From an uncultured Clostridia bacterium (GTDB lineage Bacteria > Bacillota > Clostridia > Oscillospirales > Ruminococcaceae), in NCBI GenBank assembly GCA_947383835.1, contig CANDEV010000014.1:1-59568 (forward strand): DNA of 59,568 nucleotides, given 5' to 3'. How positions within the stretch are numbered: position 1 is the stretch's first letter; each line of letters starts with the position of its first letter. This document shows positions 41,185 through 49,816 of the stretch, one piece after another. Under the pieces are notes generated by a model. The model ran no database searches and had not been told where the DNA came from. It was given only the letters and a program-made list of their open reading frames with translations. A program made the position numbers and the translations under genes.

Positions 41185-42054
41185 TTACTTGTTTTCCACA
41201 GAGATCCATATCTCGCCCTTGTAGCTATCAGTAGGATAAACCTCAAGATCAAAATTGCCCGCGGGCTTATAGCTTGAGGACGGGAAAAATTCCGCAAAGA
41301 CACTGTGCCACGCCTTCTGAATACCCTCCGGATTCATGCTGCCGATTGCGAAAACAGCCCATTCCGCAGCGGGAACGTCCACCACCTTGTAGCCGTCGGG
41401 GACTTCTCCGCCCGCATATTCCGCGCCAATAAGATAGGGAAAATCCTTTACCTTTACAGAGTCCTCCATGCACATTCCCACAACGCTGCTGCCCAGAATC
41501 CCGTCCTTTTTGCAGCTTTCGGAAAGGTACTTTACCGTGCCGTCGCTGTGACACTGTGCCCAGAAAGCGGGGATATCGTTCCTGCCCTGAACGTCCTCGA
41601 TTTTTTCAAAACGCTGCTCTTTAGCAATGATTTTGAATGCCTCTTTTTTCTCAATTTTGTAGTCCATAATACTACCGCCTTTCACAGAAATTTCGACGGC
41701 AAGCTTCGCAAAGGAACGCGCCTTTCCGCCCTTTCGCACCTCGCTTGGAGTTACCCCGTGGAATTTTACAAAAGCTCTCGTAAAGCCCTCGGGAGTATCG
41801 TAGCCGTACTTCATGGCAATGTCGATAATTTTTTCCTCCGTCGCAAGCAGTTCGCCGCCGGCAAGCGCAAGCCTGCGGTTGCGGATATATTCCCCCAGGG
41901 GAAACCCGCAGAGAATGGAAAAAATTTTCTGATAATAAAAGGCGGAAATATTCATCTGCGCAGCAATACCGCACACGTCCACAGGCTCGGCGATATGCTC
42001 CTCAATGTAGTCTATCGACCTTTGAAAGCCTTTTATCCAATCCATACCGTACAC
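41185..42054 (-). CDS. AraC-family regulator with GyrI-like effector domain (289 aa)
   Basis: The first ~105 residues are an AraC-type double HTH (SIDYIEEHIAEPVDVCGIAA, then YGYDTPEGFTRAFVKFHGVT with PSEV). Residues ~125-289 are a GyrI-like/effector-binding domain (MDYKIEKKEAFKIIAKEQRF, then PAAEWAVFAIGSMNPEGIQK), a fold that binds small lipophilic compounds. It may control efflux or detoxification genes. A copy of the palindromic repeat lies 19 bp upstream of its start. Confidence 0.9.
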   Translation of the reverse strand: MYGMDWIKGFQRSIDYIEEHIAEPVDVCGIAAQMNISAFYYQKIFSILCGFPLGEYIRNRRLALAGGELLATEEKIIDIAMKYGYDTPEGFTRAFVKFHGVTPSEVRKGGKARSFAKLAVEISVKGGSIMDYKIEKKEAFKIIAKEQRFEKIEDVQGRNDIPAFWAQCHSDGTVKYLSESCKKDGILGSSVVGMCMEDSVKVKDFPYLIGAEYAGGEVPDGYKVVDVPAAEWAVFAIGSMNPEGIQKAWHSVFAEFFPSSSYKPAGNFDLEVYPTDSYKGEIWISVENK

Positions 42055-42073
42055 TCCTTTTTTACCGTCTGTA

Positions 42074-42177
42074 ATACTGATTTGCTCCTAAAAGCGTATG
42101 CAAAAAATCTGCACAAAACCATATATACGCAAGCTTTTGTTTGATTTTTTGCATGCTTTTCAGCCGCAAATCATTAT
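42074..42177. repeat. 104-bp palindromic repeat, copy 4
   Basis: Starts ATACTGATTTGCTCC and ends GCAAATCATTAT; the arms carry changes relative to copies 1 and 3 that are mostly matched across the stem (for example GCGTATGCAAA with TTTGCATGC). It lies upstream of the AraC-type gene. Confidence 0.8.
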
Positions 42178-42231
42178 AAACATTTTACCTTATTTCCGCA
42201 AAGACTTCTTGATATTTTTGACCCGTTTAAA

Positions 42232-43401
42232 TCAAGCTTGCGGCGTACCGCATTTTGCAGCCCATTCCGTCCAGCGCGGGTCTGATTTTATTTCCTTTTC
42301 AACCTGCGAATATTCGGGAGTACACCAAAACGGCCAGTCCTCGGGAAGTGAAGCGGCGATTTCCGCAGGTGCGCCCGATCTGCATTTTACAAGGGACACA
42401 AGCGGCGCTGTAAAATAATGCTCGCCTCCGTCAAGGAGCTTTTCAAGAGCACGGGCGTGCTCCAAAGCCTTGTCAAGAGACAGAAAAGCTTCATCATGAT
42501 ACCCGTATTTCCATTGCAGCATTGAAAGATAAAGGTGCAGCTGAATAAGCTGACCGTTATATTCGCCAAAATTACCGTCGCTGCAAATAACATGGAAAAG
42601 CTCAATAGCTCCGCTGATTTTTTCAATGGGCATATCGGTGTCATAATTATTCAGGTTCGCCATAAGTCCCTGCACAAGCAAACGAGAAAACTCCGACGCT
42701 GTTTTAAGAAGCGCGCCGCCGATATGCATTGCCCCGTCCTTTCCGTCCGCAGAGACCGCCAGCAGCATCTCACGGGAATTTTCAACGGCGGGCATACGGC
42801 GAGCGTATTCCGCAGCTTTTTCAAATTCGCCGAAATTTCTGTACAGCAGGACGAGTATTCGTACCGCTCTTATAAAAATATCATTGCCGCAGTTTGAGCT
42901 TACAAGCGTTTCACATATTTTGACGGACTCCGTCCAGTATTCATTTTTCCGATGACTGCCGCAGTCAAGCCGCAGAAAACCGTCCCCGTCGAAATAAGTC
43001 CGTTCGCCGCAAGTCCTCCAGCCCGCCTCGGAAAGTGTTTCCGCAAGAGTGATAAGCAGCTTTTCGTTTTGAGGAAATTCCGCAAGTCCCTCCCGCAGAA
43101 TAGAGGTACACTCCTCCACCCATTCGCAGTCCCCTCTTGCTTTTATGCCGTATGCGTCCACTCGAGCAATTATTTCGTCTATCTTTTTGTCATGCTCACA
43201 TTCGTACCCGAAAAGCTCGTCAATGGAGATACCGAAATAATTTGCAATTGACGGTACCAACTCAATGTCCGGATATGCCGCAGAAAGCTCCCATCGGGAG
43301 ACCGCCTGACAGCTTACGCCGAGAGCGTTTGCGAGTGCCTCCTGTGTTCTGCCGTCCCGCTTGCGGAGAGATTTAATCTTGTCGCCGATATTCAAATTCA
43401 T
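42232..43401 (-). CDS. XRE-family regulator with long TPR-like C-terminal domain (389 aa)
   Basis: A Cro/CI HTH occupies residues ~5-60 (IKSLRKRDGRTQEALANALG with VSCQAVSRWELSAAYPD), followed by ~320 helical residues with paired-helix repeats (for example LRLDCGSHRKNEYWTESVKI and LHLYLSMLQWKYGYHDEAFL), as in peptide- or metabolite-sensing regulators of clostridia. The start ATG 43401 follows GAGAGGG. The ligand is unknown. It stands alone upstream of the tRNA-Leu hot spot. Confidence 0.85.
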   Translation of the reverse strand: MNLNIGDKIKSLRKRDGRTQEALANALGVSCQAVSRWELSAAYPDIELVPSIANYFGISIDELFGYECEHDKKIDEIIARVDAYGIKARGDCEWVEECTSILREGLAEFPQNEKLLITLAETLSEAGWRTCGERTYFDGDGFLRLDCGSHRKNEYWTESVKICETLVSSNCGNDIFIRAVRILVLLYRNFGEFEKAAEYARRMPAVENSREMLLAVSADGKDGAMHIGGALLKTASEFSRLLVQGLMANLNNYDTDMPIEKISGAIELFHVICSDGNFGEYNGQLIQLHLYLSMLQWKYGYHDEAFLSLDKALEHARALEKLLDGGEHYFTAPLVSLVKCRSGAPAEIAASLPEDWPFWCTPEYSQVEKEIKSDPRWTEWAAKCGTPQA

Positions 43402-43605
43402 AATGACCCTCTCAATTTCAATATTCACCGGTGTAATCAAAGTATAGCACAAGTCCATAAAAAAGTAAATGATCAATTAATTGTTCAGGATTCAATCGCC
43501 GGTTGATTTATTGTTTCCACAAAAACGGCAGATCTGTTCCATACCTAATATAAAATTTTGACAAGTATAATTAACTAAAAATTCACAAATAAATTTAAAA
43601 ATCTA

Positions 43606-43634
43606 TTGACAACGAAGATAAAACGTGATATAAT
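43606..43634 (+). promoter_or_regulatory. tRNA-Leu promoter
   Basis: TTGACA (43606-43611) and TATAAT (43629-43634) with exactly 17 bp between, 18 bp before the mature tRNA 5' end. Confidence 0.9.
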
Positions 43635-43652
43635 AATTAAGTCGTTAAGATT

Positions 43653-43737
43653 GCGAGTGTGCTGGAATAGGCAGACAGGCACGTTTGAGGGGCGTGTGTC
43701 GTATGACGTATGGGTTCAAGTCCCATTACTCGCACCA
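43653..43737 (+). tRNA. tRNA-Leu (anticodon GAG)
   Basis: An 85-base cloverleaf: acceptor GCGAGTG pairs with TACTCGC with discriminator A and encoded CCA. The anticodon stem CACGT/GCGTG encloses TTGAGGG, giving GAG at positions 34-36 after T33. A long variable arm, as expected for Leu, precedes the T arm with GGGTTCAAGTCCC. The gene is intact although an element is integrated at its 3' end. Confidence 0.9.
43715..43737. repeat. attL: 23-bp direct repeat at the tRNA-Leu 3' end
   Basis: The last 23 bases of the tRNA gene, from TTCAAGTCCC to CACCA, recur exactly at 49668-49690. They define the ends of the integrated element. Confidence 0.9.
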
Positions 43738-43743
43738 CAAAAT

Positions 43744-43786
43744 AAATCCCATAAATAACGTAAAAACGTTGTTTATGGGATTTTTT
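43744..43786. terminator. Terminator between tRNA-Leu and the integrase
   Basis: AAATCCCATAAATAACG (43744-43760) pairs with CGTTGTTTATGGGATTT (43767-43783), followed by a T run. It replaces the original tRNA terminator after integration and may also end integrase transcription on the other strand. Confidence 0.85.
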
Positions 43787-43825
43787 AAAATGATGATTTA
43801 AAAGAATTTGACAACTTTTTGACAA

Positions 43826-44995
43826 CTAACGGTTTGAAAGTGCGTTTTCAATAAGTTTGCTTGAAGCTGCCTGTGCGTCCTTAAATTCGTGAATATAGAC
43901 GTTCATTGTCGTTGCAGGACTTGAATGTCCTAAGTAGCTTGCTGTATCTGCAACTGTCGCTCCCTGTGAAATTAGAAGTGAAGCCGTAAAATGTCGGAAT
44001 GAATGGATACCTGCAAACCTAAGCTTGTGCTTTTTACAAAGCCTTTGCAAGTAGGTATATGCCGTGTTCGTATTCATAATATCATCATAGTACGGCGTAC
44101 AGAAAAGAAAATCATCTTCCTGCGGAGTAATGCCGAGTGCCATTCTTTCGGTAATCTGCACATTACGCAATGCAGATATTTTCTTTGCAACAATGTCAGG
44201 TAACGTTATGTTCCGCTTTGATGACTTGGTTTTGGTATCGTCAATAAACATACCCTTGTGAGCAACGTAGTTTGCGCTTCTCCTTATCCGCATAACGCCG
44301 TACTCGTCAATATCGCTGAATTTCAGTCCGAGTATCTCGGAGCGGCGCAGACCCGTATAGGCGGCGATATAGAAAAAAGCTTGATACTTGATTGGTGCTT
44401 CTTCCTCCAACGCTTTAAGAAGCTTTAAAATTTCTTCACGGCTGTAAACTTGTTTTTCCTTTTCATCGTGTCTGTTCTTAACGTGGACGTTCCTGCAAGG
44501 ATTATCCGAAGCAAGTCCTTTACTTACCGCATACTCGTATACGTCCGAAACAAAAGTCAAGTAGTGCTTGCACGTTTTTGTTGAAAATCCGTTTCCGCTG
44601 CGACCGTAACCGTCAAGAGCGGCAAGGTCGTCTATAAAGTGCTGAATGGTAATGTTATTTAGCTTGTCAAGCTTATATTTTCCTATTTTTTCATAGGTAA
44701 TTGATTTGAGAAATTCCATTCTTCTGTATGTAGTTTCCCGCATTGTGGGTTTAGCATATTCCTCAAACCATTGTTCGGCGATTTCTTCAAACGTCAGATT
44801 TGTAATAATGGTTCTTCCTATGCAGGATACCTCAAACTTTTTGGCTTCTGCGTCAAGAAATGCATTCCGTTCTTTTTCTTTCATTTTGGGGTCAAATTTT
44901 ACTGTTTTTGTGAAAAAGCTCTTTTTCCCGTCAATAGTTCCTGCAAAAACTCTTATTCTTGCAGACGTTTTACTTGTGATTGTTACATTTGCCAT
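43826..44995 (-). CDS. Tyrosine integrase of the tRNA-Leu element (389 aa)
   Basis: Three domains are visible: an N-terminal arm-binding segment, a SAM-like core-binding domain (LTFEEIAEQWFEEYAKPTMR) and a catalytic domain with Arg in AYTGLRRSEILGLKF, HxxR in HSFRHFTASLL, His in YLGHSSPATT and nucleophile Tyr in MNVYIHEF. The start ATG 44995 (MANVTITSK) has AGGAAG 8 bp upstream; the GTG at 45004 would overlap it. It reads toward the tRNA-Leu attL. Confidence 0.95.
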   Translation of the reverse strand: MANVTITSKTSARIRVFAGTIDGKKSFFTKTVKFDPKMKEKERNAFLDAEAKKFEVSCIGRTIITNLTFEEIAEQWFEEYAKPTMRETTYRRMEFLKSITYEKIGKYKLDKLNNITIQHFIDDLAALDGYGRSGNGFSTKTCKHYLTFVSDVYEYAVSKGLASDNPCRNVHVKNRHDEKEKQVYSREEILKLLKALEEEAPIKYQAFFYIAAYTGLRRSEILGLKFSDIDEYGVMRIRRSANYVAHKGMFIDDTKTKSSKRNITLPDIVAKKISALRNVQITERMALGITPQEDDFLFCTPYYDDIMNTNTAYTYLQRLCKKHKLRFAGIHSFRHFTASLLISQGATVADTASYLGHSSPATTMNVYIHEFKDAQAASSKLIENALSNR

Positions 44996-45076
44996 TTTAG
45001 GCACTTCCTTTCTTGTTGCGAAAGGAATAAATCATACCTGTGTTGGACTTAATCCTTTCTGGGTGGGTCTTTCACG

Positions 45077-45111
45077 CCGTCTTGTGTGTTACCAGCGCAC
45101 AAGACGGTTTT
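45077..45111 (+). terminator. Terminator-like hairpin upstream of the integrase
   Basis: CCGTCTTGTGTG (45077-45088) pairs with CGCACAAGACGG (45096-45107), followed by TTTTTT on the plus strand. It lies directly after the stop of the DUF6076 gene on the minus strand, between it and the integrase. Confidence 0.7.
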
Positions 45112-45112
45112 T

Positions 45113-46201
45113 TTATTTCTGATCCAAACCACCCCCTTTAATGAAATTGTTTAGCTTTATACATTCCTCCTCAACTTTATTGGTCTGTTCATCGAACCAA
45201 ATGAAAAATTCTTTTTCAGTAATCCTGTCTGCTTGAAGTTCTTTCCTATACATTTCCATTTCTTGCTGCAAAAGCTGAAACTCTTTTAGAAACGGGAAAA
45301 GCTGTTCATCAGATAGTCCTATTGCCTTGAATTTCTTATTAAGGTAATAATAATACCTTTGGTATGCCTTAGCAAAAGCGGCTTCGTATGACACGTTTTG
45401 CAGCTTGTCTCTTCTCTTGGCAATGGCTTGTGAGTATGCTTCGTCCCTGCATTTGTCTGAACAGTATTCCTTTATGTTGCTGATGTTTCCGAGCATTAGC
45501 TTTCCACACTGTTTGTTTTTACATCTCTTTAGAAATTTGTGATTTTTACCGCAGTCAGCTATATACAGCTTAAGTATACTTAGAATATTATAATCAGCAA
45601 TGTAGAACATATCGCAATTTTGAGTTGTACAAAATTCCCCCTCGGGGATTTGAGGATATAAATGACTTAGATATGCACTTGGAAAAATATTGTAATATTT
45701 CTTTTTATTTAACTTAAATGCACTAATCAAAGTATCTGCATTTGACTGCATAAACATAGGTATGAACTCATCTGAAATAAATTCTTGCAGCTGGTCAATC
45801 TCCGTAAGTCGGCACATAGTATATTCCACATATATTTTTTCAATAGCATAAATCAAGCTTACGTTTTCTTTAGGAATTTGCTGCATATATTTTTCCAACA
45901 CTTTTTCAGAAACATTATTTCCAACAAAAATGGAATTAAACAATTCAATGATATAATCCCTAAATGGGAAATACTGATGTTCTATGTCAAAGACAAGTGA
46001 ACCATACTGTCTGATATACACATCTGCAACTTCTGAACCTACCATAATTTCATCCTTATTTTTTGCTGAAGCAATAAGTTTTTTTATTTTTTCAGCACTT
46101 CCAATTATAGCTATTTCTGAATTTGATTGAATGTCAAAGCTTATGGCAAGCTGTATTTTATTTTCATTCAAAATAATTTTATATTTGTTATTTTCAAGCA
46201 T
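45113..46201 (-). CDS. DUF6076-type protein with C-terminal zinc finger (362 aa)
   Basis: The N-terminal ~230 residues have no known fold visible. Residues ~225-265 hold a treble-clef finger, RCKNKQCGKLML ... KEYCSDKCRDEAYSQAI, followed by a helical tail. Such proteins are common next to integrases in clostridial integrative elements. The role is not known; a regulatory or accessory DNA-binding function is inferred. A truncated relative of the finger is at 14063-14293. ATG 46201 follows GGAGAG. Confidence 0.65.
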   Translation of the reverse strand: MLENNKYKIILNENKIQLAISFDIQSNSEIAIIGSAEKIKKLIASAKNKDEIMVGSEVADVYIRQYGSLVFDIEHQYFPFRDYIIELFNSIFVGNNVSEKVLEKYMQQIPKENVSLIYAIEKIYVEYTMCRLTEIDQLQEFISDEFIPMFMQSNADTLISAFKLNKKKYYNIFPSAYLSHLYPQIPEGEFCTTQNCDMFYIADYNILSILKLYIADCGKNHKFLKRCKNKQCGKLMLGNISNIKEYCSDKCRDEAYSQAIAKRRDKLQNVSYEAAFAKAYQRYYYYLNKKFKAIGLSDEQLFPFLKEFQLLQQEMEMYRKELQADRITEKEFFIWFDEQTNKVEEECIKLNNFIKGGGLDQK

Positions 46202-46246
46202 TTTGCATAACTCTCCAATGCATTATATTTTCTTGTTTCATATAAC

Positions 46247-46275
46247 ATTATAGCATATGAGCATAATAAGCGCAA
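46247..46275 (-). promoter_or_regulatory. Promoter of the DUF6076-integrase genes
   Basis: Minus-strand TTGCGC (46270-46275) and TATAAT (46247-46252), 17 bp apart. It is divergent from the promoter at 46309. Confidence 0.6.
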
Positions 46276-46308
46276 TATTCAAATTGTAAAAATATTGTAA
46301 ATTTGAGC

Positions 46309-46337
46309 TTGACAAGCTTAGCAAAACATATTATAAT
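46309..46337 (+). promoter_or_regulatory. Promoter of the xis-rep-mob genes
   Basis: TTGACA (46309-46314) and TATAAT (46332-46337) with 17 bp between, ~55 bp before the excisionase-like gene. Confidence 0.85.
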
Positions 46338-46391
46338 TAAAATAGATTAAATTCCAATCAAAACGAAATACAAATAGAAAGGTTGATTTAA

Positions 46392-46580
46392 ATGAATGAA
46401 AGAACGCCAATGAAATTAATGACTATCAAAGAGGTTGCCAAAACTGGCATTATGCCTGAAAACACATTAAGGCGGCTGTGCAAGGCTGACAAAGTGCCCT
46501 GCATAAATATTGGGCGCAGAACGCTGATATGTTATGACGCGCTTGTTGAATATTTACGAAATATCAAGCCAAGCAATTGA
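46392..46580 (+). CDS. Excisionase-like winged-HTH protein (62 aa)
   Basis: The sequence LMTIKEVAKTGIMPENTLRR ... CINIGRRTLICYDALVEYLR is a MerR-type/excisionase HTH with the typical wing. It is the first gene of the rightward operon in the element, divergent from the integrase side. It probably acts as recombination directionality factor, regulator, or both. AGAAAGG precedes ATG 46392. Confidence 0.8.
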   Translation: MNERTPMKLMTIKEVAKTGIMPENTLRRLCKADKVPCINIGRRTLICYDALVEYLRNIKPSN

Positions 46581-46741
46581 AAAAAATAAGCATAAAAATG
46601 AGCCTGCGGAGCAGGCGAAAACCTTTACTTGATACTTATAGAAACAACTGTGAAGTTTCAAAATGGCTTCAAATACAGTCAGCAAAAAGGTTAGAATGGT
46701 TTTTTGATGTATATTTTTAAGGGCTGGAGGTGATTTAGGAA

Positions 46742-47758
46742 ATGAAGGAAATCATTGAAGCTGATAATGAGCTTAAAGAAGAAATATTAAAAAAATTTAG
46801 TCCTAAACGAGAAGCCTCCGAACTTCTCGCGGCTTCATACGAACGTCTTGGCTACGAAAGCAAATATGAGCGTGTAAATGGCTGCGGTACGTTCTTGGAA
46901 TTTCGTCAGCCTGTATCAGATAATGACAAAAAATGGCGGCTGCATAGTGCAAATTTTTGTCGGGACAGACTCTGCCCTCTTTGCTCAATGCGCAGAACGT
47001 ATAAGATTTTCGGGCAAATTTCGCAAATTATGAACGTTATTGAGGATAAATACGCATTTATATTTCTTACTCTGACTGTCCCCAATTGTGATGCTGAAAC
47101 ACTGTATAAAACGCTGAATAATATGCAAGAGGGATTTCGCAAGTTTATTAAATATAAGCAGATTAAACGGGCAGTTAAAGGTAATTTTAAATCGTTTGAA
47201 ATTACACGAAACAAGAAAAATGGCACTTATCATCCGCACATTCATGATATTCTCGCCGTAAACAAGAACTATTTTAACAGTCGGGATTATATTAAGCGTG
47301 ATGACTGGCTCAAAATGTGGCAAAAAGCGATGAAAAATCCGTCTATTACCCAAGTTGATGTTCGAAAGTGTAAATCAAAAGGTAATAAAGAGGGTGAAGC
47401 GGCAGCAAAGTCTCTGCGTTCTGCCGTTGCTGAGGTGGCAAAGTATTCCGTTAAATCTGTTGACTACCTTATACCCAATGACCCTGTACTTACAGATGAT
47501 ATAGTTTTTACATTGTCAGCAGCTTTGAACGGAAAAAGGCTCTGCTCGTTCAGTGGGGTTTTTGAGGAAGGTAGGAAAAAGCTTAAACTTGACGATTTCG
47601 AAAACGGCGACCTAATTCATATTGACAATGAGAGGCTCCGATCTGACGTTGCATATATGATACGGCGATATAGTTGGAGCTGCGGAGCATATAAACTGAC
47701 AGAGCAAAAGATTGAAACAAGTGTAGAAATAGAGCTAATAGAAAGCGAGGATATTTAG
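46742..47758 (+). CDS. Rolling-circle replication initiator Rep (338 aa)
   Basis: A Rep_1-type HUH endonuclease. Visible are the Cys cluster FCRDRLCPLCSMRRTYKIFG, the strand FIFLTLTVPNCDAETLYKTL, the metal-binding HUH motif in YHPHIHDILAVN, and the catalytic Tyr region VAEVAKYSVKSVDYL. It would nick a double-strand origin and let the excised element replicate, helping its maintenance and mobilization. ATG 46742 follows CTGGAGGTG. No separate double-strand origin was recognised. Confidence 0.85.
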   Translation: MKEIIEADNELKEEILKKFSPKREASELLAASYERLGYESKYERVNGCGTFLEFRQPVSDNDKKWRLHSANFCRDRLCPLCSMRRTYKIFGQISQIMNVIEDKYAFIFLTLTVPNCDAETLYKTLNNMQEGFRKFIKYKQIKRAVKGNFKSFEITRNKKNGTYHPHIHDILAVNKNYFNSRDYIKRDDWLKMWQKAMKNPSITQVDVRKCKSKGNKEGEAAAKSLRSAVAEVAKYSVKSVDYLIPNDPVLTDDIVFTLSAALNGKRLCSFSGVFEEGRKKLKLDDFENGDLIHIDNERLRSDVAYMIRRYSWSCGAYKLTEQKIETSVEIELIESEDI

Positions 47759-47820
47759 CGGGGTTGCAAGGGGTGTCCCCTTGCCCCAATTTATTTTTGT
47801 TATTGCAGTTTACGGAAATG

Positions 47821-47868
47821 ACAAAAATAATATTGGGTTATTACTTTAGTCATAAAAGTAATTTTTGT
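47821..47868 (+). other. Candidate oriT upstream of the MobV relaxase
   Basis: Nested inverted repeats, ATTACTTT/AAAGTAAT (47840-47847, 47855-47862) inside ACAAAAAT/ATTTTTGT (47821-47828, 47861-47868), lie 35-80 bp before the relaxase start. MobV origins typically have such a hairpin just upstream of mob. Confidence 0.5.
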
Positions 47869-47902
47869 TACCCCTAAAGCGTGCAGAAAAGGAGGTGCAG
47901 CT

Positions 47903-49510
47903 ATGCCTAAGACGATAAGCTTTCACAATGGTTCAAACTGGAGCAGAGGGCATAATGTGCGCGATAAACGTTTTGTAAAAGAGCAACATCATATTGACAA
48001 GTCGCTTTCCGACAACAACGTTATTTTAGCAGACGAAGTTGCCCGAAAAGCCTATGACAGGATTTTCGGTAAAGCCGTTGCGGAATATAATTCCAAACAG
48101 AAACGCTCCGACCGCCGTATAGATAATTACTATAACAAAATAAAGAATGATAAGAAAAAACACATTGTTTATGAGTGTATAGTACAAATTGGCGATAAAG
48201 ACGATACAGGTAATAATGCTCTGCTTGAAAAAGAAGCATTAAAACGCTTTGTCAAGGATTGGGAACGGCGTAACCCAAACTTGAAGCTCATCGGTGCGTA
48301 CATTCACGCTGACGAGCCTGACGGTACGGTGCATATACACATTGATTATATCCCTGTTGCAGAATGTACACGAGGTATGAAGTTGCAAAACAGTCTTGAT
48401 AAGGCATTGCAGCAGCAAGGCTTCAAAACCGAAAATATACACAAAACCGCTCAAATAGCGTGGCAGGACAGCGAACGTAAGGCACTTATTAACATCTGTA
48501 ACGAATTGGGGATTGACGTACACCAAAATCCGCAAGGCATTACAAAGGGTAGGGAGCATTTAACCAAAGCCGAATATCAGCAATTGAAAGAAACTGCGAA
48601 AAGCCAACTTGAATGGGAATTGCTGCCATATCAAAAGGTTGTAAATGATTTTCTGCAAGCAGAGCCGAAAAATGCTATAGAGGGCGTTCCCGTACCCTAT
48701 GCGGCGAAAATGTTGGTCGCCAAGGAAAACAGAGACAGGCTGCTTTACTCTCCTGCGGAAATAGAGGAAGTACAGAAGCTTGCTAAGGCTGTCGCTGTGA
48801 TGTCCGCAAAAAATCAGCAGCAAAGTGCGGAATTGTACAATAAATTTGCAAATTTAAGAGAATTGGAGGATAAAGCGGCACGAACCGTCACCAAAGCTTT
48901 GCAAAAGGAACAGCAAGTCGAACAGCAGCTTAAACAAGCAGCCGCCGAAGCTGCCTCTATAAGAAATGAGGCTGATGATTATGCTGCACAAATGCGGACG
49001 TTCTATGCCGATAGCACACCATATATTCAAGGCTTGAACGAACAGATACAACAGCTTCAATCCGAAATAAAGAACGTTACAAATGATAAGATAAACGAGT
49101 TACAGGAAAAGCTGAAAAACAAAATTGATACCGTGGAATGGCTCAATAAAGACAAAAACGACCTCAAAGGCTGTATCAAAGAGCAAGAACAGGAAATAGA
49201 CAAGCTTAAAAATCAGATCCGCGAGTTACAGACAATCAAGAAGCAGAACGGCGAGTTGTCCGAACGCATAAGGACGTTGGAAAAAGAATTAAGCCTAAAG
49301 GAAAATTCTATCAGCCAATTTAAGGCAGAAAATTCAGAATTAAACGGTAAATATGCAACAGTAAACAGCTTATATGATACCGCTTGTGAAGTGGGCGGGT
49401 ATATCTGCGATAAAATAGGACTTGACTTTGATGAGATTTTGGACAAGCGACTGGACGGGTATAGACTATCTTATATTATTGACGAGGGGCATAATCGAGG
49501 GGCGAGATGA
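47903..49510 (+). CDS. MobV/Pre-type relaxase (535 aa)
   Basis: The N-terminal ~230 residues are the Pre/MobV relaxase domain: MPKTISFHNGSNWSRGHNVR, then LIGAYIHADEPDGTVHIHID with the metal-binding HxH, then YQQLKETAKSQLEWELLPYQ. The C-terminal half is a long coiled coil (about 290-490: AVMSAKNQQQSAELYNKFAN, then TIKKQNGELSERIRTLEKEL). It nicks oriT and pilots the strand during mobilization by a helper ICE. AAAAGGAGGTG precedes ATG 47903. It is the last gene before the right att site. Confidence 0.9.
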   Translation: MPKTISFHNGSNWSRGHNVRDKRFVKEQHHIDKSLSDNNVILADEVARKAYDRIFGKAVAEYNSKQKRSDRRIDNYYNKIKNDKKKHIVYECIVQIGDKDDTGNNALLEKEALKRFVKDWERRNPNLKLIGAYIHADEPDGTVHIHIDYIPVAECTRGMKLQNSLDKALQQQGFKTENIHKTAQIAWQDSERKALINICNELGIDVHQNPQGITKGREHLTKAEYQQLKETAKSQLEWELLPYQKVVNDFLQAEPKNAIEGVPVPYAAKMLVAKENRDRLLYSPAEIEEVQKLAKAVAVMSAKNQQQSAELYNKFANLRELEDKAARTVTKALQKEQQVEQQLKQAAAEAASIRNEADDYAAQMRTFYADSTPYIQGLNEQIQQLQSEIKNVTNDKINELQEKLKNKIDTVEWLNKDKNDLKGCIKEQEQEIDKLKNQIRELQTIKKQNGELSERIRTLEKELSLKENSISQFKAENSELNGKYATVNSLYDTACEVGGYICDKIGLDFDEILDKRLDGYRLSYIIDEGHNRGAR

Positions 49511-49667
49511 AATATAAAAATCTTGACAACTTTTTGACAACAGCAATATTTATGATAGATAATCTTAGTCTATTTTATTAGATTTTCTTCATATTTACTA
49601 TTGAAAAAATGGCTAAAAATCGTCACTCATTGGGTTTTATAGAAAAATATAAAATATAGCTGTAATT

Positions 49668-49690
49668 TTCAAGTCCCATTACTCGCACCA
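49668..49690. repeat. attR: 23-bp direct repeat of the tRNA-Leu 3' end
   Basis: Exact copy of 43715-43737. It marks the right end of the element. Confidence 0.9.
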
Positions 49691-49700
49691 GTTTCATGGT

Positions 49701-49740
49701 CCGCAAACTACGTAAATGCGTGGTTTGCGGATTTCTTTTT
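49701..49740. terminator. Terminator to the right of attR
   Basis: CCGCAAACTACG (49701-49712) pairs with TGCGTGGTTTGCGG (49717-49730; a G-T pair and short loop), followed by a T run. It matches the layout at attL (repeat, terminator, integrase end) and so belongs to a second element of the same kind. Confidence 0.8.
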
Positions 49741-49816
49741 TTCTCAAAAAGTTGTCTTGCCCATTGTTTGCCCATTATTTTATCTTCCCGCCCCATTGCA
49801 TAACTTTTCGTATCTT

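Larger units (their letters stand above)
43738..49690. mobile_element. 5.95-kb integrative mobilizable element in tRNA-Leu
   Basis: The segment is bounded by perfect 23-bp repeats of the tRNA-Leu 3' end. It carries, from left to right, an integrase (-), a DUF6076 protein (-), a MerR/excisionase-like protein (+), a rolling-circle Rep (+), a candidate oriT and a MobV relaxase (+). No type IV secretion genes are present, so it would depend on a helper for transfer. All its genes look intact, so it may still excise. Confidence 0.9.

Noticed and set aside
36426..43401. Core exporter and regulator genes as part of a resistance island
   Set aside because: Their base composition and neighbours are those of the chromosome core, and no element boundary lies between them and rlmD-recJ.
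43738..49690. Reading the tRNA-Leu element as a conjugative element
   Set aside because: It has a relaxase and Rep but no coupling protein or secretion genes; it can only be mobilizable.
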